Shown here one piece after another: positions 1 through 8,053 of a stretch of DNA of 61,048 bases. The stretch is taken from assembly GCF_001044235.1 (NCBI RefSeq), contig NZ_JYNL01000042.1, positions 1 to 61,048 of the forward strand. The letters are read 5' to 3'. Under the pieces are notes generated by a model. The model did no database searches, was not told the origin of the DNA, and saw only the letters and a list, made by a program, of their open reading frames with translations. Position 1 is the first letter of the stretch; each line of letters starts with the position of its first letter. Made by a program: the position numbers and the translations under genes. The stretch comes from Mycolicibacterium chlorophenolicum. GTDB taxonomy: Bacteria > Actinomycetota > Actinomycetes > Mycobacteriales > Mycobacteriaceae.

Positions 1-81
1 CGCACCAACGTTCTCTACGCCCTCATCCGTGACAACCGGACCTGGCAACCTGATTCACCCCCGGTCACCGCCGCGGCTTGA
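1..81 (+). mobile_element. IS110-type transposase, C-terminal end only
   Basis: The first 26 codons are open and end at a TGA at 79-81. The peptide RTNVLYALIRDNRTW resembles the C-terminal tail I remember for IS110-family (transposase_20) proteins. The rest of the element lies outside the window, so it cannot be said whether it is intact. Its position at the edge of an accessory island fits a role in assembling that island. The family call is from memory of the tail motif only. Confidence 0.6.
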
Positions 82-533
82 CTTCTTCATTGAGAGTCCT
101 TTCGGTTTGGTGCGGTCGACATCGACGCTAGCGGTCGAGCCTGAGGCGAACCTGAAGTCGGCGGGGGGCGCGGTCAGCTTCGGAGGGTATCGACTAGTAC
201 GAGGCCGGCACCACCGTCATCTACCCTTGAAACGCCGTACTAATGAAAGAAAATGCGTTCTGGCCTGGCGCGTTGTCCGCATTTTGGTCAGTCCCTTGGT
301 GTTTATGTCACGTAAGGCTCGTCAGCATGGGGCTCTCCTCGTCGCGAGCGATAGGAGGTCGATAGGCAGTCGGCTGGTGGTATTTGGTGGTGTCGGCGGC
401 TGCGTTGGGCGCCGGTTGCGGTCGGTTCCCAGGACAATTGGGTTCCGTACGAGGCCGAGGCGAACCGGCGCGTCGGCACGGCTGCGCGATACCAAATGGG
501 CTATGTCCGGCACGGCAGCCATCGGCGACGTTT
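82..533. other. Gap with no convincing gene
   Basis: About 450 bases lie between the transposase stop and the stop of the SQR-like gene. Open frames exist on both strands but none shows a recognisable motif or a credible start. A Shine-Dalgarno-like GAGGAG on the minus strand leads only into a six-codon frame near 326. The first part is probably the non-coding end of the IS110 element; the rest looks like degraded sequence. Confidence 0.5.
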
Positions 534-1691
534 CTATCGTTCAGCTTCGGATCGGCTGAACCAGCGGTGCCGTCGGGTGTTGGCGAATTCAGCTTTTTCG
601 TCGGCCAGGTCGGTGGAGGGCCCGATGAAGGGGGCGGTGGGTTTGGGCCCGGAGAGGAAGTCGGCCTCGACCTTGCCAACCTGTCCATCGCCGAACTCGA
701 TGTAGCAGACCCCGCGCCCAGAATACTTGGCGGTGAAGGGCGTTCCGTGCAGCTGTGCGGCGATGTGGGCGGCAACGGTGCGGGCAGCGTCTTCGGCGTA
801 AACCCCGGCTCGGGGTACGGGTGCGTCGGCGCAGTCACCGATGGCGTACACGCCAGCATGTTTGGTGGCGAGTGTGGCGGGGTCGACGGCGATCCATCCG
901 TCGCTGCCTCCAGCAGTCAGCCCGGAGGCGTCGATCACGCCGGGGACGCGGTGTTTGGGGATGCCGATGAACAGGTCATAGGGCACGGTGTCGGTGTCGG
1001 TGTGGACGAGGTGTTGGTTCGGGTCCAGTGAACGGATCTTGGTGTCGGGCCGGTAGATGATGCCGCGTTCGGCCATGGCGGTGATCAGCGATTCGGACGT
1101 TTCCGGGGAGACCGGGATCGGGGAGGGCATGGGGCTGATCACCTTGATGGTGGCGGCGTCACGGATGCCCCGCTCGACCAAGTGGGCATGTAGCAGCAGG
1201 AGTGCCTCATAAGGTGCTGGGGGGCACTTGAAGGGGACACTGAGGATGCCCAGCACGATGGTGCCTCCAGTGAATTCAGTCAGGCGGTCACGCAGTCGAG
1301 CGGCGCCATCCACGGTGTAGAAGTCGTGACCGTCCTCGGAGAAGCCAGGGGTGGCTTCGGGCTCGTAGTCGGCGCCAAGGGCGATGACGAGGATGTCGGT
1401 CTGGTAGTCGGATTGATCGGTGGCGACGCGGCGGGTGGCCGGGTCGATCGAGGTAATGTGTTCCTGGCGGAATTCCACGCCTGGCCGGGTCAGCTCGGCA
1501 TACGGAATGCGGACCTCCTCGGGGGTGTGGTTCGCGAACAACACGTCGAGCTTGGAGAAGCCGAAGGTGAATCCGTCGTTGTGGTCGATCAGGATTACGT
1601 GCACCTCATCGGCGAGGTCGTCGGAGAGTCGGGCGGCTAATTCCAGGCCGCCAAATCCGGCACCCAAAATCAGTACGGTCTTCTTCTTCAT
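534..1691 (-). CDS. SQR-like NAD(P)/FAD-dependent oxidoreductase
   Basis: A 385-aa flavoprotein of the sulfide:quinone oxidoreductase/FCSD type. In this context it probably oxidises sulfide to persulfide and passes electrons to quinone or a thiol acceptor. The N-terminal FAD motif is LGAGFGG (residues 9-15). A second GD motif, AIGDCADAP, lies near 283-291. Cys156 (FKCPPAPYE) and Cys329 (GRGVCY) sit where SQR carries its redox disulfide; the third SQR cysteine near position 128 is missing. The start at 1691 is preferred over the upstream ATG at 1739 because AGAGGGA lies just before it and the product then starts at MKKKTVLILG. The gene is transcribed divergently from the CstR-like regulator, with an operator about 60 bp upstream. 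It could also be an NDH-2-like enzyme. Confidence 0.85.
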   Translation of the reverse strand: MKKKTVLILGAGFGGLELAARLSDDLADEVHVILIDHNDGFTFGFSKLDVLFANHTPEEVRIPYAELTRPGVEFRQEHITSIDPATRRVATDQSDYQTDILVIALGADYEPEATPGFSEDGHDFYTVDGAARLRDRLTEFTGGTIVLGILSVPFKCPPAPYEALLLLHAHLVERGIRDAATIKVISPMPSPIPVSPETSESLITAMAERGIIYRPDTKIRSLDPNQHLVHTDTDTVPYDLFIGIPKHRVPGVIDASGLTAGGSDGWIAVDPATLATKHAGVYAIGDCADAPVPRAGVYAEDAARTVAAHIAAQLHGTPFTAKYSGRGVCYIEFGDGQVGKVEADFLSGPKPTAPFIGPSTDLADEKAEFANTRRHRWFSRSEAER

Positions 1692-1749
1692 TGGTGCGTC
1701 CCTCTTTCTCGTCGACGGTGACTTCACGGGTTCATTCACCCCTCTCTGT

Positions 1750-1765
1750 ATACCCCCGCCGGTAT
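1750..1765. promoter_or_regulatory. CstR-type operator upstream of the SQR-like gene
   Basis: ATACCCCCGCCGGTAT is a near-palindrome with ATACC/GGTAT arms, 58 bp upstream of the chosen SQR start. The same arms recur at 1897 and 3140, each before another gene of the module. This is the layout expected for a CsoR/CstR family repressor. Confidence 0.7.
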
Positions 1766-1896
1766 GTTCTGTCGATGGGTGGCGAAGTCACGGTCCGCCC
1801 CGATCCGTTGATGCAAGGGTGACTGACCCGACCTCTCCGGCCATGACGCCACATTCGTATCGAGCGCCGCGAATGGTCACCGCATCGATCCGGTAA

Positions 1897-1912
1897 ATAC
1901 CCGGCGGGGTAT
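1897..1912. promoter_or_regulatory. CstR-type operator upstream of cstR-tauE
   Basis: ATACCCGGCGGGGTAT lies 37 bp before the regulator start and probably covers its promoter, giving autoregulation. It is a CsoR/CstR-type inverted repeat with GC-rich centre and ATACCC/GGGTAT arms. Confidence 0.75.
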
Positions 1913-1949
1913 ACGATGGGAACTACTGCTACGGAGAAGGGAGTCGGCG

Positions 1950-2219
1950 ATGGTCGGCGATCAGGACAGCATCGCAGTGGTGCTCAATCGGTTGCGTCGT
2001 GCGCACGGTCAGCTCGCGGGCGTGATCGCGATGATCGAGCAGGGCCGCGACTGTAAGGACGTGGTCACCCAGCTTGCCGCGGTGTCACGGGCCTTGGATA
2101 AGGCCGGGTTCAAGATCGTGGCGACGGGTCTGCGAGAGTGCCTGGCAGGGCAGGTCGAAGGTGCGGCGGCGCCGATGACCGAGGCCGAGTTGGAGAAGCT
2201 GTTCTTGGCGCTGGCGTGA
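1950..2219 (+). CDS. cstR: CsoR-family repressor, CstR-like (persulfide sensor)
   Basis: An 89-aa all-helical metal-sensitive-repressor family protein (DUF156). The two conserved cysteines are Cys35 (GRDCKD) and Cys64 (LRECL). The copper-sensing CsoR proteins also need a His four residues before the second Cys; here it is Gly60. Loss of that His with both Cys kept is the signature of CstR-type persulfide sensors, which form Cys-Cys di- or trisulfides and leave DNA. The start follows GAAGGGAG. Inverted repeats flank it, and its neighbours (SQR, TauE, MBL-rhodanese) are the classical cst regulon. A nickel/cobalt RcnR-like or formaldehyde FrmR-like role is less likely given these neighbours. Confidence 0.85.
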   Translation: MVGDQDSIAVVLNRLRRAHGQLAGVIAMIEQGRDCKDVVTQLAAVSRALDKAGFKIVATGLRECLAGQVEGAAAPMTEAELEKLFLALA

Positions 2220-2322
2220 AGAGTGCGGGCGTTGCAGTGACATCGGCGACGGAGACCTCGATGACTGCCGTGTTGGCGTGCTGGGTGAGAGCGGGTGGCG
2301 GGGCGTCGAAGCGGTGGCGCCG

Positions 2323-3096
2323 ATGACTCTGCCCACCGCCTTGGCGCTGGGTGCGGTGATCGGGGTGCTGTTGGGGTTGCTCGGCGGCGGCGGGTCGATC
2401 CTGGCGGTCCCGGCGCTGGTCTATGCGCTCGGCCTCGGGGTCGAGCAGGCGATCCCCATGTCGCTCATCGTGGTGGCGGTGGCCTCGGCGGTGGGGGTGT
2501 TGCCCAAGTTGCGCGCCGGGCAGGTGCAGTGGCGCCTGGCCGCCGTGTTCGCGGTGGCCGGCATCCCGGGCACCCTGCTCGGCAGCGCCATCGGCGAGCG
2601 CCTGCCTCAGTCGGCTCTGATGATCGGCTTCGCGGTGCTCATGATCGTCGCCGGCAACCGAATGTTGGCCGATTCCGCCGAGACCGGCACTGCCTGCACC
2701 GCCGGCGATGCCGGCATCAACTGGCGTCGCTGCGCACCGCGGTCCATTCCCGCGGGCTTCGTGGTCGGCCTGCTGACCGGGCTGTTCGGTGTGGGCAGTG
2801 GATTCGTCATCGTTCCCGCCCTGGTGCTGTTGCTCGGGGTGCAGATGTCCATTGCGATCGGTACCTCCCTGCTGATCATCGTCGCCAACTCCGCGGCCGG
2901 GGTGCTCTCCCACCTCAATGGGGCAAGCATCGACTGGTCGATCACCGCGGCGTTCGTTGCGACTGCGATCGGCGGCTCACTGGTCGCCGGGCACTACGGC
3001 ACCAGACTCGACACCGGCCGGTTGCAGCACTGGTTCGCCTACCTGGTCTTCGCCGTGGCGGCCTATGTCCTGCTGGACACGCTCGTCCTGACCTGA
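2323..3096 (+). CDS. tauE: TauE/SafE-family sulfite/sulfur-anion exporter
   Basis: An integral membrane protein of about 257 aa with seven to eight hydrophobic segments. It carries the two internal glycine-rich repeats typical of the family: LLGLLGGGGSILAVPAL near the N-terminus and LTGLFGVGSGFVIVPAL in the second half. TauE/SafE proteins move sulfite, thiosulfate or organosulfonates across the membrane, so here it likely removes products of persulfide oxidation. ATG 2323 gives the usual MTLPTALALGA start; a GTG at 2278 would add 15 polar residues. Neither has a clear ribosome site, so translational coupling to cstR 100 bp upstream is possible. Confidence 0.85.
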   Translation: MTLPTALALGAVIGVLLGLLGGGGSILAVPALVYALGLGVEQAIPMSLIVVAVASAVGVLPKLRAGQVQWRLAAVFAVAGIPGTLLGSAIGERLPQSALMIGFAVLMIVAGNRMLADSAETGTACTAGDAGINWRRCAPRSIPAGFVVGLLTGLFGVGSGFVIVPALVLLLGVQMSIAIGTSLLIIVANSAAGVLSHLNGASIDWSITAAFVATAIGGSLVAGHYGTRLDTGRLQHWFAYLVFAVAAYVLLDTLVLT

Positions 3097-3139
3097 CGTG
3101 TCCAACTTCATCAGTTACCCCAGCCAAGGGCTTCGATTC

Positions 3140-3156
3140 ATACCCGCGCGGGGTAT
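3140..3156. promoter_or_regulatory. CstR-type operator upstream of the MBL-rhodanese gene
   Basis: ATACCCGCGCGGGGTAT lies 39 bp before the GTG start and 43 bp after the exporter stop. It is the third copy of the module's operator, one base longer than the other two. It implies that this gene has its own regulated promoter. Confidence 0.7.
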
Positions 3157-3194
3157 GCACACCCAACAACCAGAAATGAGAAGGGAGTCCTTTC

Positions 3195-4595
3195 GTGGAC
3201 GTCACGATTATCGACACCTCCAGTCTTGGTGACCGTAGTTATCTGGTCAGCAGCGGTTCGACGGGGGTGGTGATCGATCCGCAGCGTGACATCGACCGAG
3301 TGCTGGGCCAGGCCCAGCAGCTGGGGGTGCAAATCACCCACGTGCTGGAAACTCACATCCACAACGACTACGTGACCGGCGGGTTGGAACTCGCCCGCAC
3401 GGTGAATGCCGAGTACGTGGTGCCCGCCGGTGACGAGGTGGACTACGAACGCCGCCCGGCGTGCGACGGGGATGTCATCGACGCCGGGCCGATCCAGTTG
3501 GAGGTGATGCACACTCCCGGTCACACCCACCACCACGTCAGCTATGTGCTGCGCGACATCACCGGTGCCGCGACCGCAGTGTTCACCGGAGGTTCCATGC
3601 TGCACGGCACCACCGGGCGCACCGATCTGTTGGGTGCCGAACACACGCACGAGTTGACCCGCGCCCAGTACCATTCGGTGCACCGGCTGGCCGCCGCGCT
3701 CCCCGATGCCACCTCGGTGTATCCCACCCACGGATTCGGCAGTTTCTGCTCGGCCACCCCAGGCAGTGGTGATTCCTCCACCATCGCCGAGCAGCGCCTG
3801 AGCAATCCGGCGCTCACCCAAGACGAGCAGGCGTACGTCGCCGAGCTGCTCGAGGGACTATCGGCCTATCCCGCGTACTACGCGCACATGGGAGTGATCA
3901 ATCGGGCCGGACCGGCCCCGGTGGACCTGTCATCACCCGAACCGGTCGATCCCGAGGAGCTGCGGCGACGCATCGACGCAGGCCAGTGGGTAGTCGATCT
4001 GCGGAACCGCACCGCCTTTGCCGCAGGGCATCTCAGCGGCACGCTCGGGTTCGAACTGTCTGGCAGCTTCGTCACCTACCTGGGCTGGCTTCACCGGTGG
4101 GGCGAACCACTGACCCTTATCGGGGAAACACCCGATCAGATCGCTGAGGCCCGCCGCGAACTGGTCCGCATCGGCGTCGACCACCTCGATGGCGCCGCGA
4201 CGGGGGACATCGACGATCTACGCGCCGGATCAGCACTGCGCTGCTACCGGACCGCCAGTTTCGCCGATGTCGCCGAAAACCAACGCAGTGGCGAGGATTT
4301 CGTCGTCCTCGACGTGCGGCAACGCCAAGAGCACGACACCAGCCGCATCCCCGGCGCGGTCAACATCCCCCTGCACGAACTCGCCGACCGCCTTCACGAA
4401 CTGCCTGACTCGCTGATCTGGGTGCACTGCGGCTCCGGGTACCGAGCGTCGATCGCCGCCTCCATCATCGACCGGGCAGGGGGCGCCGTGGTGCTCGTCG
4501 ATGATGAGTACAGCACCGCGGAAACCCTGCACCTCACCTCCACACGACAACCCGCCGACTCAGCTGTCGACCACGGTCCAAACCTAGGCCAATGA
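3195..4595 (+). CDS. Metallo-beta-lactamase-rhodanese protein (CstB/ETHE1-like)
   Basis: A 466-aa protein that should act on low-molecular-weight persulfides downstream of SQR. Residues 1-240 form an MBL fold: THIHNDY (His54, His56, Asp58), HTPGH (His110) and YPTHGFGS. A first rhodanese domain (about 250-340) lacks a catalytic Cys. The second (about 355-440) has Cys412 in VHCGSGYR and should be an active sulfurtransferase. Compared with ETHE1, the third iron ligand in TGD is Gly133 in FTGGSML, and the HxHxDH motif ends in Tyr. I recall other actinobacterial members with this TGGS form, so it may be a subfamily with altered chemistry. The GTG start has AAGGGAG 7 bases upstream. Confidence 0.85.
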   Translation: MDVTIIDTSSLGDRSYLVSSGSTGVVIDPQRDIDRVLGQAQQLGVQITHVLETHIHNDYVTGGLELARTVNAEYVVPAGDEVDYERRPACDGDVIDAGPIQLEVMHTPGHTHHHVSYVLRDITGAATAVFTGGSMLHGTTGRTDLLGAEHTHELTRAQYHSVHRLAAALPDATSVYPTHGFGSFCSATPGSGDSSTIAEQRLSNPALTQDEQAYVAELLEGLSAYPAYYAHMGVINRAGPAPVDLSSPEPVDPEELRRRIDAGQWVVDLRNRTAFAAGHLSGTLGFELSGSFVTYLGWLHRWGEPLTLIGETPDQIAEARRELVRIGVDHLDGAATGDIDDLRAGSALRCYRTASFADVAENQRSGEDFVVLDVRQRQEHDTSRIPGAVNIPLHELADRLHELPDSLIWVHCGSGYRASIAASIIDRAGGAVVLVDDEYSTAETLHLTSTRQPADSAVDHGPNLGQ

Positions 4596-4622
4596 CGACG
4601 GGGTGGTTTTCAACCGTCGTCA
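4593..4622 (+). terminator. Hairpin at the end of the sulfide module
   Basis: A perfect 9-bp stem (TGACGACGG / CCGTCGTCA) with a 12-base loop starts at the stop codon of the MBL-rhodanese gene. No T-tract follows, which is common for mycobacterial terminators. It marks the end of the module. Confidence 0.55.
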
Positions 4623-4992
4623 ACACTCAGCTTGATCGCAGGAGGGCAGAAGCCGCGATAGGTGGTGCAGGATTGGGTTGGATGAGGTGCCGGGCCCACA
4701 GATCAACCTCAGCAACTCCAATCGAGCGCCGGATAATCGCATAACCGACCCCAGTCGAGATCGACGCCGCGGCATTGACGTCAGGGATGCATGACTCGGC
4801 TTCGTGTGGTTCTAGTTGGCGGATCGGGAGACTGCGAAGGGATTTGACGCCCCACGTGTTGAAGGTGTTGATCGCCTCTCCCTGCTATACCGGCCGGGAA
4901 CGCGAGGCGACCGAGAAACCTCCGCACACGAAGGGATCGACGCCAGGGCCTTCTGGCGCTGAATCGGCGGGACGGCGGGGGCCGCCAAGCCT
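4623..4992. other. Gap with degraded coding remnant
   Basis: About 370 bases separate the two modules. The minus strand holds a stretch of roughly 85 open codons ending at a TGA near 4633, including the peptide GYAIIRRSIGVAEVDLWARH, but it has no start codon and a stop lies just upstream. It looks like a piece of an old gene. I recognise no family. The G+C content is lower than in the neighbouring genes. Confidence 0.4.
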
Positions 4993-5586
4993 TTAGAAGG
5001 CGAGGCCGCTGACCAGGATGAAAATGCCTAGGGCGATGAGGACGATCGGGAAGAGGATGTGTTCCCAGCGTTCGAGGACTTCGGCGATCGGCTGGCGGGT
5101 GGCGACGAATTTGGCGGCGATGACGAGGACCGCGACGAGCACCAGGAAGACGACACAGTAGGCCAGCACGGCCGCGGGTCCGACGCTGAGGAAGACTGGG
5201 ACGTAGACGCCGATGTTGTCCCCGCCGTTGGCGAAGGTGACTGCCGCGACGGTCAAGACGCCGACGTTCTTGCCCGCGATCTTCGCATCGTCGTCATCGC
5301 CATCGTCGTCACGCCAGGCGTGCCATGCCGCCCACAGTCCCAGGGTCAGGGGTATGAGTCCGAAGTACGGGATGATCTCCGGAGGAAGGAACGCTCCGGC
5401 ACCCAACGTCACGAGCACAGCCGCGCCCAGAATCCCGGCAAATCCCAGGTACTGGCCTGCGGTGATCCGGGCCGTCGTCCCGCGTTGCCCCGCGCCGCGG
5501 GCGAAGAACAGCGAGAGCACGATGATGTCGTCGATGTTGGTGACGATGAACAGACCGATCGCGGGCAGCACTGACGACAGGATCAT
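4993..5586 (-). CDS. cadD: CadD-family cadmium resistance transporter
   Basis: A 197-aa membrane protein with five to six hydrophobic segments. It begins MILSSVLPAIGLFIVTNIDD and carries the acidic NIDDIIVLSLFFAR motif and the FANGGDNIGVYVPVF motif typical of the CadD/LysE-like family. An acidic DDDGDDDD loop around residue 100 could hold metal. CadD proteins confer cadmium resistance in Gram-positive bacteria. The start at 5586 overlaps the lspA stop by 4 bp (ATGA), so the two are translationally coupled. It is the last gene of the cmtR-ATPase-lspA-cadD operon. Confidence 0.85.
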   Translation of the reverse strand: MILSSVLPAIGLFIVTNIDDIIVLSLFFARGAGQRGTTARITAGQYLGFAGILGAAVLVTLGAGAFLPPEIIPYFGLIPLTLGLWAAWHAWRDDDGDDDDAKIAGKNVGVLTVAAVTFANGGDNIGVYVPVFLSVGPAAVLAYCVVFLVLVAVLVIAAKFVATRQPIAEVLERWEHILFPIVLIALGIFILVSGLAF

Positions 5587-6089
5587 CCGTTTGCCCCCGT
5601 GTCTGCGGTGGCGCTCGCGCGCCAACTGGCCAGAACGAGGACAGCTGCGCCGGTGACGACGAAGACGTCCGCGAGGTTGAAGGTGGGGAACCAACCGGTA
5701 TGCAGGTAGTCGGTGACCAGCCCGTCAGCGGCGCGGTCGATCACATTGGCCAGCGCGCCACCCAGCATCGCGGCCAGTGCCAGTACGAAGGGCAGCGCGG
5801 CGTGGCGGGTGAAACGGAAGGCGAACACCGCCAGTGCGACCACGATCACGCCCGTGACGCCGAGCAGGACCGCTGGGGGCAGGGTGTCGCCGAGACTGAA
5901 TGCCACACCGGGGTTGAACGCCAGCCGCAGGTTTAGCAGCCCGAGATCTGTTGAGCTGCCGTCGTTCAACGCGCGGCCGGCCCACGTCTTCACGCCCAGG
6001 TCGAGCCCCGCGACGATGACCGCCGTCACGGCCAGGATGATCCGCGCCCGAATCGTCCTGGCCTCGGTGCCTGTGTGGCCGGCGGTCAC
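5583..6089 (-). CDS. lspA: Signal peptidase II paralogue in a metal-resistance operon
   Basis: A 168-aa prolipoprotein signal peptidase with four membrane segments. The family motifs are present: FNPGVAFSL, then the catalytic aspartates in ANVIDR and FNLADVF. It has 4-bp overlaps on both sides (GTGA with the ATPase, ATGA with cadD), so it is part of the metal operon rather than a housekeeping lspA. LspA genes are known in lead-resistance operons (PbrC) and beside Cd/Zn efflux genes. Its target lipoprotein is not encoded nearby. Confidence 0.87.
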   Translation of the reverse strand: MTAGHTGTEARTIRARIILAVTAVIVAGLDLGVKTWAGRALNDGSSTDLGLLNLRLAFNPGVAFSLGDTLPPAVLLGVTGVIVVALAVFAFRFTRHAALPFVLALAAMLGGALANVIDRAADGLVTDYLHTGWFPTFNLADVFVVTGAAVLVLASWRASATADTGANG

Positions 6090-8053
6090 GACCGCGTGCC
6101 CACCGTTGCCGCGCGGGTGTGACTGGTTGGCCGTTCTATCGCCGCGGTGGGCAGTGGTGTGGTGCGCCCGGCCCGCACACCGTTGGCGATGACCACGATC
6201 TCGGCGAGTTCGTGGACCAGCACTACGGCGGCCAGCCCGAGCACGCCGAACAGCGCCAGCGGCATCAACGCGATGATCAGGCCCAGGGACAGGCCGACGT
6301 TTTGCAGCATGATCCGCCGTGCCCGGCGGGCATGGCGGAACGTTTGGGGCAGGTGGCGCAGGTCTTCGCCCATCAGGGCGACGTCGGCGGTTTCGATGGC
6401 CACGTCGGTGCCCATCGCGCCCATCGCGATCCCCACGTCGGCGGTGGCCAGCGCAGGAGCGTCGTTGACGCCGTCGCCGACCATCGCCGTGGGGCGTTGG
6501 GCCCGCAGCTGTTCGATCAGCCGCGCCTTGTCTTCGGGCCGCAGCTCGGCGTGCACGGCCTCGATTCCGACGTCGCGGGCCAACGCGGCGGCGGTGGCCT
6601 GGTTGTCGCCGGTGAGCATCGCCACGTGGTAGCCGTCACGGCGCAACTGCGCGACGACTTCGGCGGCCTCGGGCCGCAACTCGTCGCGCACCGCTATTGC
6701 ACCGATCACCTGCCCGTCGTCTTCGACGAGGACCGCGGTGGCCCCTGCCTGCTGCATCCGCGCGACCTCACCGGCGAGCGGCCCGGGGTCTAGCCAGCCG
6801 GGGCGGCCCAGCCGGAGGGTGTGCCCGTCGCGACGTCCGGTGAGCCCGGCACCGGTGACGGCCTCGACGTCGGTGGCGGGGATGACGTCATCGGTTGCGG
6901 CGAGGATTGCCGCGGCGAGCGGGTGCTCGCTGCGCGCTTCCAGGGCCGCCGCCAGATGAAGCACCTGCTCGCGCGTCGCACCGTTGGTGGTGGCCACGTC
7001 GATGACCGCGGGCCGGTTCGCGGTGAGCGTGCCGGTCTTGTCCAAGGCAACGCCGCGTATCTTGCCCAGCCCTTCCAGCGCCGCGCCGCCCTTGACCAGC
7101 GCACCCAGCTTGCTGGCCGCGCCGATCGCGGCAACCACGGTGACCGGCACCGAGATCGCCAGCGCGCACGGCGATGCAGCGACCAGCACCACCAGCGCAC
7201 GTTCGATCCAGGTGGCCGAGTCCCCCAGCAGGCTGCCGATCACCGCAATCAGTGCCGAGACGATCATCACCCCGGGCACCAGGGGTTTGGCGATGCGGTC
7301 GGCCAAGCGTTGGGAGGCGCCTTTGCGGGACTGCTCGGCCTCCACGATGCGTACGATGCGGGCCAGCGAGTTGTCCTCGGCAGTGGTGGTGACCTCCACC
7401 TCCAGTACCCCGGTGCCATTGATCGACCCAGCGAACACCTCATCACCAGGCCCGGCTTCCACGGGAACCGACTCGCCGGTGATGGCCGAAACGTCGAGCG
7501 CGGTGCGGCCCAGCTCGATGATGCCGTCGGTGGCGATCCGTTCACCGGGCTTGACCAGCATCCGGTCGCCGATCCGCAAATCCGCAGGCGCAACAGTCTT
7601 TTCGCCGCCATCGCGCAGCACGGTGGCCTCGTCGGGCACCAGCGACAACAGTGCGCGCAGTCCGCGGCGGGTGCGCGCCACCGAGTACTCTTCGAGTCCC
7701 TCGCTGATGGAGAACAGGAAGGCCAGCATTGCGGCCTCCCCCACCTCGCCGAGGATCACCGCGCCCACGGCGGCGATGGTCATCAGCGTGCCGACCCCGA
7801 TCTTGCCCTTCGCCAGCCGCGTGAGGGTGGACGGCACGAAGGTGTAGGCACCAGCCAGCAGCGCTACCGCTTCCAGTGTGCGGACGACTGGCTCGGTGGC
7901 GTCGAGGAATCCGGCGATCACCGCTGCGAGCAGGAACACCCCGGAGAGGGCGGCGAACTGCAGTTCCTTGATCTGCCAGAGCCGCTCGGGCTCACGCTCC
8001 TGCTCGTCAGCGCCGCGGGGTTCGTCGGTGCCGCAGCCGCATGCATCGCTCAT
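6086..8053 (-). CDS. Heavy-metal P1B-type ATPase (Cd/Pb/Zn or Co export)
   Basis: A 655-aa cation pump. Visible motifs in order: N-terminal Cys-rich CGCG (5-8), TGES actuator loop (192-195), membrane metal motif SPC (294-296, in ASPCALAIS), phosphorylation site DKTGTLT (Asp338), then MVGDGVNDAPAL and a C-terminal HELAEIVVIANG segment. There is no full N-terminal HMA domain. Zn/Cd pumps usually have CPC and cobalt-type P1B-4 pumps SPC, so the ion is uncertain; the CmtR-like sensor and CadD partner argue for cadmium or lead. The ATG at 8053 overlaps the cmtR stop (ATGA). The closest M. tuberculosis arrangement I recall is cmtR-ctpG. Confidence 0.88.
   Translation of the reverse strand: MSDACGCGTDEPRGADEQEREPERLWQIKELQFAALSGVFLLAAVIAGFLDATEPVVRTLEAVALLAGAYTFVPSTLTRLAKGKIGVGTLMTIAAVGAVILGEVGEAAMLAFLFSISEGLEEYSVARTRRGLRALLSLVPDEATVLRDGGEKTVAPADLRIGDRMLVKPGERIATDGIIELGRTALDVSAITGESVPVEAGPGDEVFAGSINGTGVLEVEVTTTAEDNSLARIVRIVEAEQSRKGASQRLADRIAKPLVPGVMIVSALIAVIGSLLGDSATWIERALVVLVAASPCALAISVPVTVVAAIGAASKLGALVKGGAALEGLGKIRGVALDKTGTLTANRPAVIDVATTNGATREQVLHLAAALEARSEHPLAAAILAATDDVIPATDVEAVTGAGLTGRRDGHTLRLGRPGWLDPGPLAGEVARMQQAGATAVLVEDDGQVIGAIAVRDELRPEAAEVVAQLRRDGYHVAMLTGDNQATAAALARDVGIEAVHAELRPEDKARLIEQLRAQRPTAMVGDGVNDAPALATADVGIAMGAMGTDVAIETADVALMGEDLRHLPQTFRHARRARRIMLQNVGLSLGLIIALMPLALFGVLGLAAVVLVHELAEIVVIANGVRAGRTTPLPTAAIERPTSHTRAATVGTRS

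Noticed and set aside
29..559. A 176-codon plus-strand frame after the IS110 tail
   Set aside because: No motif, no ribosome site, composition typical of random GC-rich frames, and it runs into the 3' end of the SQR-like gene.
4640..4890. Minus-strand open stretch of about 85 codons
   Set aside because: It has no start codon and is closed upstream by a stop; kept only as a note on a possible gene remnant.
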